DNA of 64,000 nt from Ilyomonas limi (lineage in GTDB: Bacteria > Bacteroidota > Bacteroidia > Chitinophagales > Chitinophagaceae): NCBI RefSeq assembly GCF_005233845.1, contig NZ_SZQL01000001.1, positions 702,158 to 766,157 of the forward strand, written 5' to 3'. Positions 52,874 through 61,699 of the stretch are shown here, one piece after another. Both the position numbers and the translations under genes were made by a program. How positions within the stretch are numbered: the stretch's first letter is position 1; each line of letters opens with the position of its first letter. The notes under the pieces were generated by a model. That model had not been told where the DNA came from. It saw only the letters and a program-made list of their open reading frames with translations, and did no database searches.

Positions 52874-54274
52874 ATGCACATAGAAAAATCCTCCGAAACT
52901 TCCGCGGCTATAACAGCTCAGGCTCAGAAAAATAATTCATTGTTCGGTATTTCGTTGATTGCCGCCTTAGCAGGTTTTATTTTTGGATTCGATACGGTTG
53001 TTATTTCGGGTGCAGATAAGCCTATTCAGGAGCTGTGGCATACATCGCCATGGTTTCATGGATTTTTTATTATGTCAATGGCATTGTGGGGCACAGTGGT
53101 TGGGGCTTTATGCGGTGGCTGGCCTACACAAAAGTATGGGAGAAAAAAAGTGCTCATCTGGATTGGGGTTCTTTTTACGGTTTCTTCCATTGGCTCGGCA
53201 TTGGCACCTAATCCATATATCTTTTCTTTCTTCCGTTTTATAGGTGGCTTAGGTATTGGCATTTCATCGGTAGCAGCGCCAACGTATGTTTCCGAAATTT
53301 CCACGCCAGCTTCGAGAGGCAGGCTGGTAGCCATGTACCAGTTTAATATTGTATTTGCCATTCTGGTGGCTTATATTTCAAACTATTTGCTGAAAGGTAT
53401 TGGCGGCGTTAACGACTGGCGCTGGATGCTGGGCGTAATGACAATACCTTCCCTTATCTATTCTGTGCTGGTATTTACCATACCCGAAAGTCCGCGCTGG
53501 CTGGTAACCAAAGGCAAAGAAGCCGAAGCCAGAAAAGTGTTGGAACAAATTGGTATCATCAACATAGATGAAGAAATAGCCGGTATCAAAGCAGGCATAC
53601 AGCATGAGACCAGCGGCAGCAATTTGTCGGGCTTTTTTAGTGCCAGGCACAAAACCATTCTGTGGCTTGCATTTTTTGTGGCTTTCTTCAACCAATGGTC
53701 GGGTATTAACTTTATTTTGTACTATGCACCGCGCATTCTCGAGCGGGCGGGGCTGGCAGCGAAAGACTCGCTGTTGAGTTCTATCACTATTGGCGGCACC
53801 AACCTGGTATTTACATTTGTTGGTTTGTATCTCATTGACCGCCTGGGCAGAAAAACGCTGTTATTAATTGGTTCTTTTGGTTATATTATAAGTTTGATGG
53901 CTGTAGCCTGGTGCTTTTACAGTCATGCAAGCCCTGGTTTATTAACCTTCTTTTTAGCTATGTTTATAGCAGCCCATGCAGTGGGGCAGGGCGCTGTTAT
54001 CTGGGTGTTTATATCCGAAATTTTCCCTAATAAAATTCGGGCATTAGGGCAGTCTTTTGGTGCCAGCACGCATTGGGTATTTGCTGCAATTATTACACTT
54101 ATTTCTCCTGTTTTTATTGATAAAGACAATGGTATTTTAAAAGATAATCCGTGGCCCATTTTTGCTTTTTTTGCTTTTATGATGGTATTGCAGTTGATTT
54201 GGGTAATAACGAAAGTGCCCGAAACAAAGGGTAAATCACTGGAACAAATACAGCAACAACTGGGTATTGAGTAA
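52874..54274 (+). CDS. Sugar:proton symporter, MFS sugar-porter family
   Basis: The frame opens at 52841, but the ATG at 52874 fits the family better; the product is 466 aa with 12 predicted helices. Sugar-porter motifs are GFIFGFDTVVISGADKPIQ in helix 1, GRKKVLIWIGVLF in the loop 2-3 region, PESPRWLVTKGKEAEARKVL after helix 6, FNQWSGINFILYYAPRI in helix 7, DRLGRKTLLLIG in the loop 8-9 region, and VPETKGKSLEQIQ at the C-terminus. It belongs with XylE/GalP-type transporters in the inner membrane. The substrate (glucose, xylose or similar) is not determinable. The repeat-rich gap lies upstream, and a DMT-type permease follows in the same direction. Confidence 0.95.
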   Translation: MHIEKSSETSAAITAQAQKNNSLFGISLIAALAGFIFGFDTVVISGADKPIQELWHTSPWFHGFFIMSMALWGTVVGALCGGWPTQKYGRKKVLIWIGVLFTVSSIGSALAPNPYIFSFFRFIGGLGIGISSVAAPTYVSEISTPASRGRLVAMYQFNIVFAILVAYISNYLLKGIGGVNDWRWMLGVMTIPSLIYSVLVFTIPESPRWLVTKGKEAEARKVLEQIGIINIDEEIAGIKAGIQHETSGSNLSGFFSARHKTILWLAFFVAFFNQWSGINFILYYAPRILERAGLAAKDSLLSSITIGGTNLVFTFVGLYLIDRLGRKTLLLIGSFGYIISLMAVAWCFYSHASPGLLTFFLAMFIAAHAVGQGAVIWVFISEIFPNKIRALGQSFGASTHWVFAAIITLISPVFIDKDNGILKDNPWPIFAFFAFMMVLQLIWVITKVPETKGKSLEQIQQQLGIE

Positions 54275-54373
54275 AGCGGAATATAGTTTGCATAAACGTT
54301 GCACAAATAAATACCTGTTGCATTCGCTTAAGCAAAGTAAATGGTATAATGGTATTTAAAAACTGATTCTTCA

Positions 54374-54787
54374 ATGTGGTGGATATATGCTTTGCTCTCT
54401 GCTTTATTCGCAGCGCTTACAGCCATTTTTGCCAAGGTTGGCGTTACTAATGTCAATTCCGACCTGGCTACGGCCATAAGAACAATTATTATTCTATTCG
54501 TTGCGTGGGGCATTGTTATTACGCGCGGCGAAACGAAAGGGTTACCTGCATTATCAACACACAATCTTATTTTTTTAATTATCTCCGGTATCTGCACCGG
54601 CTTATCATGGATATTTTATTTCAAAGCCTTGCAGATAGGCAAAGTATCGCAGGTAGCGCCGGTAGATAAATTAAGTGTTGCTTTGACCATTGTGCTATCT
54701 GTTGTATTCTTGGGCGAAGCATTAACGTGGAAAACTGCTGTTGGTGCCATTCTTATTATTGCCGGTACACTGGTACTCATCTTTTGA
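54374..54787 (+). CDS. EamA/DMT-family small membrane permease
   Basis: The 137-aa protein has about four to five helices and the EamA domain fold: a first helix WWIYALLSALFAALTAIFAKVG, FLIISGICTGLSWIFYFKAL and VAPVDKLSVALTIVLSVVFLGEALTWKTAVGAILIIAG. The last segment is the conserved EamA ending. This is half the length of ten-helix DMT transporters, so it probably works as a dimer, as do other short 'family 2' EamA proteins. Substrate unknown. It starts 99 bases after the sugar porter. Confidence 0.88.
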   Translation: MWWIYALLSALFAALTAIFAKVGVTNVNSDLATAIRTIIILFVAWGIVITRGETKGLPALSTHNLIFLIISGICTGLSWIFYFKALQIGKVSQVAPVDKLSVALTIVLSVVFLGEALTWKTAVGAILIIAGTLVLIF

Positions 54788-55000
54788 ATAAATGCCTCTA
54801 TGTAGTAAGTAAAATTGATACCCGCCACATTACCATTTCTATATCATACACGGGTAATTTTTTAGCATTGCTAATGCCTGCCGGTAGTTTACTTTATTGT
54901 AGAAAGTATTGCAGCGTAATACTGAGCTTTTTAGTAAATACGTGTTTTATTTTACAGCAGAGAACGGGGATAAAACACAGGAGCATACAGTAAGCTATAT

Positions 55001-55025
55001 ACTTTGCGTCTTTGTGTCTTCGCAG
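55001..55025. repeat. Single arm of the 'CGCAAAGACACGAA' repeat family
   Basis: This 25-base unit (reading actttgcgtctttgtgtctt onwards) is the reverse-complement form of the 38967-38992 arm. No clear second arm is visible in 54788-55000, where I see nothing else. It abuts the ackA stop codon. Confidence 0.55.
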
Positions 55026-55027
55026 TA

Positions 55028-56233
55028 TCAAGAGCCGCCCAGCAACTCAAAACATTGCTTTGCTATTTCCAGTTCTTCGTTGGTAGGTATTACCAGTACT
55101 TTTGTTGTAGCATCAACTTTATTAATCTCAAGCATATTATTTACCCGCACATTATTTCTTTCATCATCTATGCTGATGCCTAAATAATCCATATTACTGC
55201 ATATTCTTCTCCGCATACTGCTGTCGTTTTCGCCTACTCCTGCCGTAAAGATAATCGCATCCAATCCGTTCATGGCAGCAGCATAGGCGCCAATGTATTT
55301 TTGAATGCGATATGCATACATTTTGCAGGCAATTTCCGCTTCTTTATCACCATTTTCTACTTTCTTGTTTACATCGCGCATATCTATAAAGCCGGTAAGT
55401 CCCAGCATACCACTTTGTTTATTTAATAAAGTGCTTACCGTATCGGGTAAATAATGGAGTTCATTTATCAGATAAAAAATAACAGACGGGTCAATATCTC
55501 CGCTGCGGGTGCCCATTACCAGGCCCGCCAGCGGACCAAAACCCATGCTGGTATCTATACATTTGCCGCCAACTACTGCTGCCATACTGCAACCATTGCC
55601 AAGATGAATAGAGATAAGTTTGGCAGCAGGATTTTGCAAATACTGCATGGCTTGCTTAGTTACATAATCGTGGCTTGTGCCATGAAAGCCATACACACGT
55701 ATGCCGTCGTTGGTGTATAATGAAGTGGGAAGGGCATACCGAAATGCATACTCTGGCATCGTTTGATGAAAAGCCGTATCAAAAATGGCTATTTGTTTAG
55801 CGCCGGTAAATACTTTTTCTGCCACTTCGATGCCCGTATAGTTGGCAGGATTGTGTAGCGGTGCTAATGAAAACAGCTTATGAATACTTTCCTTTACTTC
55901 AGTCGTGATGAAGGTCGCCGATGCAAATTTTTCGCCGCCATGCACCACGCGGTGCCCAACGGCATCGATGGACTGGAGGTTATCAATTACTTTATTAGCA
56001 CCATGCGTTAATAAATCTACTGCCTGCTGCAAACCGGCTTCATGGTTGAGGAGGGGGAGTGTTTGTTCTGCTGTATCTTCTTTGCCACCGATAAAAGTTT
56101 TATGCTTGATGGTGGCATTTACGCTGCCAATCCGTTCTATCAATCCCGTACAAACTGGCTGTATAGAAGGCATTTGAAACAACTGATATTTGATGGAGCT
56201 GCTGCCGGAATTAATTACAAAAATATTCATCAT
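55028..56233 (-). CDS. ackA: Acetate kinase
   Basis: The 401-aa ASKHA-fold kinase has the N-terminal NIFVINSGSSSIKYQLF (adenine/phosphate loop), the AVGHRVVHGGEKF segment, FDTAFHQTMPEYAFRYALP, RVYGFHGTSHDYV, ISIHLGNGCSMAAVVGGKCIDTSMGF and the C-terminal IFTAGVGENDSSMRRRI. It interconverts acetyl phosphate plus ADP and acetate plus ATP. Start ATGs at 56233 and 56230 are adjacent; the family would favour either. It lies directly downstream of pta on the minus strand across a 125-base repeat-bearing spacer. Confidence 0.98.
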   Translation of the reverse strand: MMNIFVINSGSSSIKYQLFQMPSIQPVCTGLIERIGSVNATIKHKTFIGGKEDTAEQTLPLLNHEAGLQQAVDLLTHGANKVIDNLQSIDAVGHRVVHGGEKFASATFITTEVKESIHKLFSLAPLHNPANYTGIEVAEKVFTGAKQIAIFDTAFHQTMPEYAFRYALPTSLYTNDGIRVYGFHGTSHDYVTKQAMQYLQNPAAKLISIHLGNGCSMAAVVGGKCIDTSMGFGPLAGLVMGTRSGDIDPSVIFYLINELHYLPDTVSTLLNKQSGMLGLTGFIDMRDVNKKVENGDKEAEIACKMYAYRIQKYIGAYAAAMNGLDAIIFTAGVGENDSSMRRRICSNMDYLGISIDDERNNVRVNNMLEINKVDATTKVLVIPTNEELEIAKQCFELLGGS

Positions 56234-56251
56234 ATAGAGGCAAAGTTATTT

Positions 56252-56350
56252 AGCCGTAAAGGAGCAAAGACAGAAAGAAATAAGGCAATAAGAAAATGTA
56301 CATCAGGAGTTATATTCTTTTTCTCTTTGCGCCTTCATGCCTTTATGGCT
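56252..56350. repeat. Imperfect inverted repeat between pta and ackA
   Basis: Arms at about 56252-56280 (AGCCGTAAAGGAGCAAAGAC start) and 56320-56350 are imperfect reverse complements around a ~39-base loop. The words 'gcaaagac' and 'ctttgcgccttc' place it in the same family as 38967-39033. It fills nearly the entire spacer. Confidence 0.65.
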
Positions 56351-56358
56351 GCCAAAAA

Positions 56359-58452
56359 TTATTTATCCTGACACTGGATAGCGGTAATGATTACCGTATT
56401 AAAAATATCATCTACCGTGCAGCCGCGGCTCAGGTCATTGATTGGTTTATTGAGGCCTTGCAGCATGGGACCAATAGCTAGGGCACCCGTCTCGCGCTGC
56501 ACGGCTTTGTAGGTGTTATTGCCTGTATTGAGGTCGGGAAAAATAAGCACGCTTGCTTTGCCGGCTACCTGCGAGTTGGGCAGCTTTTGGCTGCCTACTA
56601 CCGGATCTACTGCTGCATCGTACTGGATAGGTCCTTCTATTTTTAAATCCGGTCTTTTGCTTTTTACTATTTCGGTTGCTTGCCGCACTTTCTCTACATC
56701 CGCACCTTCGCCCGAGGTGCCGGAAGAATAAGACAGCATGGCAACTCTTGGCTCAATGCCAAAACGCCGGCTGCTTTCTGCCGATGAAATAGCAATTTCG
56801 GCTAATTGTTCAGCAGTAGGATTAGGATTCACCGCACAGTCGCCAAATACCGATACGCGTTCAGGCAAACACATGAAAAATACCGATGATACAATAGAAA
56901 CGCCGGGCTTTGTTTTAATAAACTGCAATGCAGGTCTGATGGTATGCTGTGTAGTGTGTACCGCGCCCGATACCATGCCATCGGCATAGCTTTTATATAC
57001 CATCATGGTTCCAAAATAAGATACATCAGTCATCAGGTCGCGCGCCATTTCCAGCGTTACATTTTTATTCTTCCGCAACTCATATAAAGTATGCACAAAG
57101 TCGTCGTAGTATTCTGAAGAAGCAGGGTTTACAATATTAATTTTATTAATATCCAGTGTTATACCCAGCCGTTTGATGGCGGCCGCAATCTCGCTGCTAT
57201 CGCCCAGTATGGTGAGCTTTACAATATCCTGGGCAATCAGGCGTGCTGCTGCCCGCAGTATGCGGTCGTCGTTGCCTTCGGGTAGCACAATATGCTTTTT
57301 CTCGCTTTTTGCCCATTTTGCCAACTGATACAAAAACATGTGCGGTGTAATACTATCTGACCGGTATGTAACAATCTTTTCATCCAGTGCTTTAGTGTCC
57401 ATGTACTTATCAAACACCGTAATAGCTAACTCTATTTTCTTGCTGTTGTCGGGTGTAATGCGCGACTGGATATTGCCTATTGTAGTGGTGGTTTCAAAAG
57501 TGCCTGTTTCTACGGCAATGATGGGTATAACAACAGGCGAACCTTCAATCAGCCGCATCATTGGCTCTTCGGGCAATGTGCCGGCAGTGAGTACAATACC
57601 AGCAACTTTGGGGTAAGAGGCAGATAAATTTGCCTGCAACGCCCCAATGATAATATCACCACGGTCGCCAGGCGTAACAATGAGTACATTTTCTTTTATA
57701 TACGACAAAAAATGCGGCAACTGCATGGCGCCTACAATAAAATGATCCACCTGATTAGTGAGTTGTTGCTCGCCAAAGAGCAGCTTGCCATTTAGTTGCT
57801 CATTTATTTCTTTCATAGTAGGGCTTAGCAGGTTTCTATCCAGTGGAATCACGGCAAGGATAATATCTTTGGGCAGTTGCGTACGCAGTAGTTCGCGCAC
57901 ATCCCTTTCCTGCCCGGGGTTTACTTTGTTGACCACCAGGCTCAATACCTGCACCTCACGTGTTTCAAAATTGTGCCATACATTGAGGGCAAAATTGATG
58001 ACCTGTGCAGTGGTTTTGTTATCGCCCGATACGACTATTACCACCGGTGCACCCAGGTTTTTGGCAATGAGAATATTGTATTCAAATTCAAAAGCAGTGC
58101 CTTCGCCCACAAAATCGCTGCCTTCCATTACCGTAAAATCGTATTGTTCTTCCAGCTTTTTATACTTGCTGATGATGGTGTTTATAATCTCGCCCTGGCT
58201 ATTGCTTTCTATACCCTGCAACACCTGCTGGCGCGTAAAGGCATACGCATCGTCGTACACCACCGGCAGCGAAAAATAAGTGAGTACCGTATCTATATGC
58301 ACTTCCCTTTTACCATTGTTATCGCCATTAATGATAGGTTTGAAATACCCAATTTTTTTTGCTTTGCCAAGCAGCATATTAATAAGCCCAATGGTAATGA
58401 GTGACTTGCCGCTATACGGTTCGGCTGCCGCTATAAAAATCATTTTTGTCAT
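56359..58452 (-). CDS. pta: Phosphate acetyltransferase, long (DRTGG-containing) form
   Basis: The 697-aa protein has an N-terminal P-loop-like domain (MIFIAAAEPYSGKSLITIGL), a middle DRTGG domain (TPGDRGDIIIGALQANLS at ~255-272) and a C-terminal catalytic PTA_PTB domain from ~375 (HIVLPEGNDDRILRAAARL). The catalytic domain continues with the KSYADGMVSGAVHTTQHTIRPALQ, GDCAVNPNPTAEQLAEIAI and PDLNTGNNTYKAVQR segments. It converts acetyl-CoA plus phosphate to acetyl phosphate. The N-terminal domains resemble those of E. coli Pta, where they mediate allosteric control. With ackA this forms the acetate-overflow and ATP-yielding pathway. Confidence 0.97.
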   Translation of the reverse strand: MTKMIFIAAAEPYSGKSLITIGLINMLLGKAKKIGYFKPIINGDNNGKREVHIDTVLTYFSLPVVYDDAYAFTRQQVLQGIESNSQGEIINTIISKYKKLEEQYDFTVMEGSDFVGEGTAFEFEYNILIAKNLGAPVVIVVSGDNKTTAQVINFALNVWHNFETREVQVLSLVVNKVNPGQERDVRELLRTQLPKDIILAVIPLDRNLLSPTMKEINEQLNGKLLFGEQQLTNQVDHFIVGAMQLPHFLSYIKENVLIVTPGDRGDIIIGALQANLSASYPKVAGIVLTAGTLPEEPMMRLIEGSPVVIPIIAVETGTFETTTTIGNIQSRITPDNSKKIELAITVFDKYMDTKALDEKIVTYRSDSITPHMFLYQLAKWAKSEKKHIVLPEGNDDRILRAAARLIAQDIVKLTILGDSSEIAAAIKRLGITLDINKINIVNPASSEYYDDFVHTLYELRKNKNVTLEMARDLMTDVSYFGTMMVYKSYADGMVSGAVHTTQHTIRPALQFIKTKPGVSIVSSVFFMCLPERVSVFGDCAVNPNPTAEQLAEIAISSAESSRRFGIEPRVAMLSYSSGTSGEGADVEKVRQATEIVKSKRPDLKIEGPIQYDAAVDPVVGSQKLPNSQVAGKASVLIFPDLNTGNNTYKAVQRETGALAIGPMLQGLNKPINDLSRGCTVDDIFNTVIITAIQCQDK

Positions 58453-59243
58453 GCACCTATGTTGGTTTTATATGCGAAGGTAAAAGAGTAGCAAGGAACA
58501 GACCAATGGCTTATAAAATGAATAGCGGTGAGGGCTGGTTATAAATGTTCAAAAGATTATTTTACTGCCATTTGGGTTGAAATAAGGTACTTTTATTCCG
58601 GTTTTGTGCTTAAACTGGCAGGAGAAAGCAGCAGTGCTTTAGGATAAATCATTGGTTTCGTAAACACTGATTTTTCTACTACCTGCATAATCTGTTAGCA
58701 GCGGATGACAAAAGCAGTCTTGACTGTTAAATTAAACTGCATAAGAGTAAGTAGTACTTCCGGGCAAAAAAGTACAATCACACGCCGGTTGCAATCAATA
58801 CAAACTTACTATACATAAAGTACTGGCACGATAACAAATAATAGAACATTATGGACTGCCTAATCTGGCATTAACAGGTACAGGTCACAGGGATAATATC
58901 TAACTTTTAATTACTTTAGCAGAAAAATACCTTGGTTAGTACAAGTTGAGGCATTTAAATAACACATAAGTTCCTGTTTTCTGATAAAGCAAGGACAAAA
59001 ACCTTAAACACGCATTATTAAAATCAGTATAAAATATAGCGAAATTTTGAAGTGTGGCTTTGAGCCTTATTACACAATGGCAAACAAGAGTTTCTGGTTG
59101 AGCGTACGGCAATTACAGTTACAACCGCTATTATTTTGTACATCAGTGAGCATACATTGCCTTACTGGCAATAGTAGCCAGTTTCTTACAAATACTGGTC
59201 TATTCCATCATTCATCAAAACATTTATAACAATATTTGTAAAT
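58453..59243. other. Long intergenic region without recognised genes
   Basis: This 791-base AT-rich stretch lies between the divergent pta (minus) and fcl (plus). It should hold both promoters, but I see no full TAnnTTTG at plausible spacing. The open frame at 59047-59229 has no recognisable protein character. No hairpin of terminator type and no tRNA-like fold stands out. Confidence 0.5.
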
Positions 59244-60182
59244 ATGCTTTTATCCGATAAAATATACATTGCCGGCCACCGCGGAATGGTGGGCGGTGCT
59301 ATCAAAAGGGCACTTGAAAAAAGGGGCTTTACCAACCTGCTGGTACGTACTTCTGCCGAACTGGACCTGCGTAGCCAGGTGGAAGTGAACCAATTTTTCA
59401 GGGAAGAACAACCAGCCTATGTATTTCTTGCTGCCGCCAAAGTGGGTGGTATTGTTGCCAATAATACCTACCGTGCCGAATTTCTATACGACAACCTGAT
59501 GATAGAAACAAATATCATCCATGCGGCGTATGAAACAGGTGTAAAAAAGTTGATGTTCTTAGGTTCTTCGTGTATTTATCCTAAAATGGCGCCTCAGCCA
59601 TTGAAGGAAGAGTACCTTTTGACCGGTCTATTGGAACCCACAAACGAGCCGTATGCCATTGCTAAAATAGCGGGCATCAAACTGTGCGAAGCTTACCGCG
59701 ACCAGTACGGATGCAATTTTATATCGGTGATGCCTACCAACCTGTATGGCATGGGCGATAATTACCATCCACAGAACTCGCATGTATTGCCGGCTTTGAT
59801 AGGCCGTTTTCATGAAGCGAAGGAGCGTGGCGATGCAGCCGTAGTGGTATGGGGAAGCGGTACACCCAAACGGGAGTTTCTATATGCCGATGACTTGGCA
59901 GATGCCTGCGTTTTTTTGATGGAAACGTACAACGATAAGAGCTTAGTGAATATAGGCACCGGCGAAGACCTGAGTATTAAAGAACTGGCTTATCTGGTAA
60001 AGGAAATCACCGGCTTTGAAGGTGATATTGTGTTTGATACCAGCAAGCCGGATGGCACACCGCGCAAACTGATGGATGTATCCAAACTGCACGGGCTTGG
60101 CTGGAAGCACACTACTTCATTAAAAGAAGGTATCCGTGCCGCTTATCAGGATTTTTTGAAAAAGGCGCACGCTATGGCATAA
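59244..60182 (+). CDS. fcl: GDP-L-fucose synthase
   Basis: The 312-aa SDR has the N-terminal Rossmann motif [18 protein letters not shown], the [22 protein letters not shown] segment, [18 protein letters not shown] and the catalytic Y137-x3-K141 in [35 protein letters not shown] follows. These are specific to GDP-4-keto-6-deoxy-mannose 3,5-epimerase/4-reductase (GMER). It uses NADPH to make GDP-L-fucose from the product of Gmd. gmd follows 345 bases later in the same direction. Confidence 0.97.
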   Translation: MLLSDKIYIAGHRGMVGGAIKRALEKRGFTNLLVRTSAELDLRSQVEVNQFFREEQPAYVFLAAAKVGGIVANNTYRAEFLYDNLMIETNIIHAAYETGVKKLMFLGSSCIYPKMAPQPLKEEYLLTGLLEPTNEPYAIAKIAGIKLCEAYRDQYGCNFISVMPTNLYGMGDNYHPQNSHVLPALIGRFHEAKERGDAAVVVWGSGTPKREFLYADDLADACVFLMETYNDKSLVNIGTGEDLSIKELAYLVKEITGFEGDIVFDTSKPDGTPRKLMDVSKLHGLGWKHTTSLKEGIRAAYQDFLKKAHAMA

Positions 60183-60299
60183 ATACATTGATAAGTAAAA
60201 TTGGTTAGAATATACAATTGTATTCGGATGGTGTTCAACCTAAAAGAATATCCTGCTAGCCAAACCATCCACTGAACTATTGAAATCCGTTTTAGAGTA

Positions 60300-60390
60300 A
60301 GTGGTGGCGTTGGCCCGGACAAATGCGCGGAGCGATCGGGTTGTCCTTGAATTTTTTTGTTACTTTTTTCTTTCCGGGGGAAAAAAGTAA
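60300..60390. repeat. GC-rich tract plus 11-bp inverted repeat between fcl and gmd
   Basis: Arms 60360-60370 (TTACTTTTTTC) and 60380-60390 (GAAAAAAGTAA) pair perfectly around a 9-base loop (TTTCCGGGG). A GC-rich block (60300-60347, containing AAATGCGCGGAGCGATCGGG) precedes it. From general familiarity, such a block followed by this hairpin recurs in Bacteroidota intergenic DNA. The remainder of 60183-60527 shows nothing else. Confidence 0.6.
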
Positions 60391-60527
60391 ATACGAACTA
60401 CAGTTCTAAACCATCCCCAACACCTTTGATGTCTCACCATCCAAATACTATAAAGAACCTTTTTGACAGTGTACTTAAATAAAACAGATTTATACAATCA
60501 TTCAATTATTCATATCAACATATCTAC

Positions 60528-61625
60528 ATGAAAACAGCTTTAATTACCGGGGTAAACGGACAGGATGGCGCTTATTTAGCCGAACTGTTGCTTCAAAAAG
60601 GCTATATGGTACATGGTATCAAAAGGCGCTCTTCCCTCATCAATACCGAGCGTATTGACCACCTGTACCAGGATCCGCACGAGCAGAATGTCCGCTTCCG
60701 GCTGCACTATGGCGACATGACCGACAGCACCAATCTCATCCGTATTATCCAGGAAACACAGCCCGATGAGATTTATAACCTCGCAGCCATGAGCCATGTA
60801 AAAGTGAGTTTTGATGAACCGGAATATACCGCTAATGCCGATGGTATAGGCACATTACGACTATTGGAAGCTATCCGGATATTGAAATTAGAAAAAAAGA
60901 CGAGGATTTACCAGGCATCTACTTCGGAGCTGTATGGCTTGGTACAGGAAGTGCCGCAGAAAGAAACCACGCCTTTTTATCCCCGCTCGCCTTATGCCGT
61001 AGCAAAGCTGTATGCCTATTGGATTACGGTGAATTACCGCGAAGCATACGGTATGTATGCATGCAATGGCATCCTCTTCAACCACGAAAGCCCGCTGAGA
61101 GGTGAAACCTTTGTAACGAGAAAAATTACCCGCGGTGCGGCTGCTATTGCCCTGGGCTTACAGGATTGTTTGTATGTGGGTAACTTGGACGCTCGTCGCG
61201 ACTGGGGACATGCTAAAGATTATGTAGAAGCTATGTGGCGGATACTACAGCAGGATGCGCCCGAAGATTTTGTGATTGCCACCGGTGTTACTACGCCGGT
61301 AAGAGACTTCATCCGTATGGCATTTGAAGAAGTGGGTATTATGGTAGAGTTTGAAGGCGAAGGTGCGAATGAAAAAGGGATAGTAACAGCTTGCACAAAT
61401 GATGCTTACCAGTTGCCAAAGGGCAAGGTAGTAATAGCAGTAGATTCACGGTATTTTCGACCTACCGAAGTAGAGCTGTTGATAGGCGATGCTACGAAGG
61501 CAAGAACAAAACTAGGTTGGCAACCGCAATACGACCTGCCCGCATTGGTGAAGGAAATGATGCAAAGCGATCTGCAGGAATTTGATCGCAAAGGCTATTC
61601 GCATTACGAACACCTGATGGGCTAA
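60528..61625 (+). CDS. gmd: GDP-mannose 4,6-dehydratase
   Basis: The 365-aa SDR has the NADP-binding [17 protein letters not shown] at ~6-22 and [20 protein letters not shown]. The [32 protein letters not shown] stretch includes the catalytic Y156-x3-K160. [19 protein letters not shown] and [21 protein letters not shown]-type segments (here [17 protein letters not shown]) follow. It dehydrates GDP-D-mannose to GDP-4-keto-6-deoxy-D-mannose, the precursor for fcl. Its length is typical. It is convergent with the amylase gene at 61700. Confidence 0.98.
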   Translation: MKTALITGVNGQDGAYLAELLLQKGYMVHGIKRRSSLINTERIDHLYQDPHEQNVRFRLHYGDMTDSTNLIRIIQETQPDEIYNLAAMSHVKVSFDEPEYTANADGIGTLRLLEAIRILKLEKKTRIYQASTSELYGLVQEVPQKETTPFYPRSPYAVAKLYAYWITVNYREAYGMYACNGILFNHESPLRGETFVTRKITRGAAAIALGLQDCLYVGNLDARRDWGHAKDYVEAMWRILQQDAPEDFVIATGVTTPVRDFIRMAFEEVGIMVEFEGEGANEKGIVTACTNDAYQLPKGKVVIAVDSRYFRPTEVELLIGDATKARTKLGWQPQYDLPALVKEMMQSDLQEFDRKGYSHYEHLMG

Positions 61626-61699
61626 GGAGCATAGAGATGACTGTTGGGAGTTGGCGGCATGCAGAAAGAAGCGTGTATTGTAAGTTGGTTATTCTAAAC

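Noticed and set aside
59047-59229. 60-codon open frame upstream of fcl
   Set aside because: No family resemblance, no good start context and no neighbour relation; a 60-codon frame is expected by chance in a 791-base gap.
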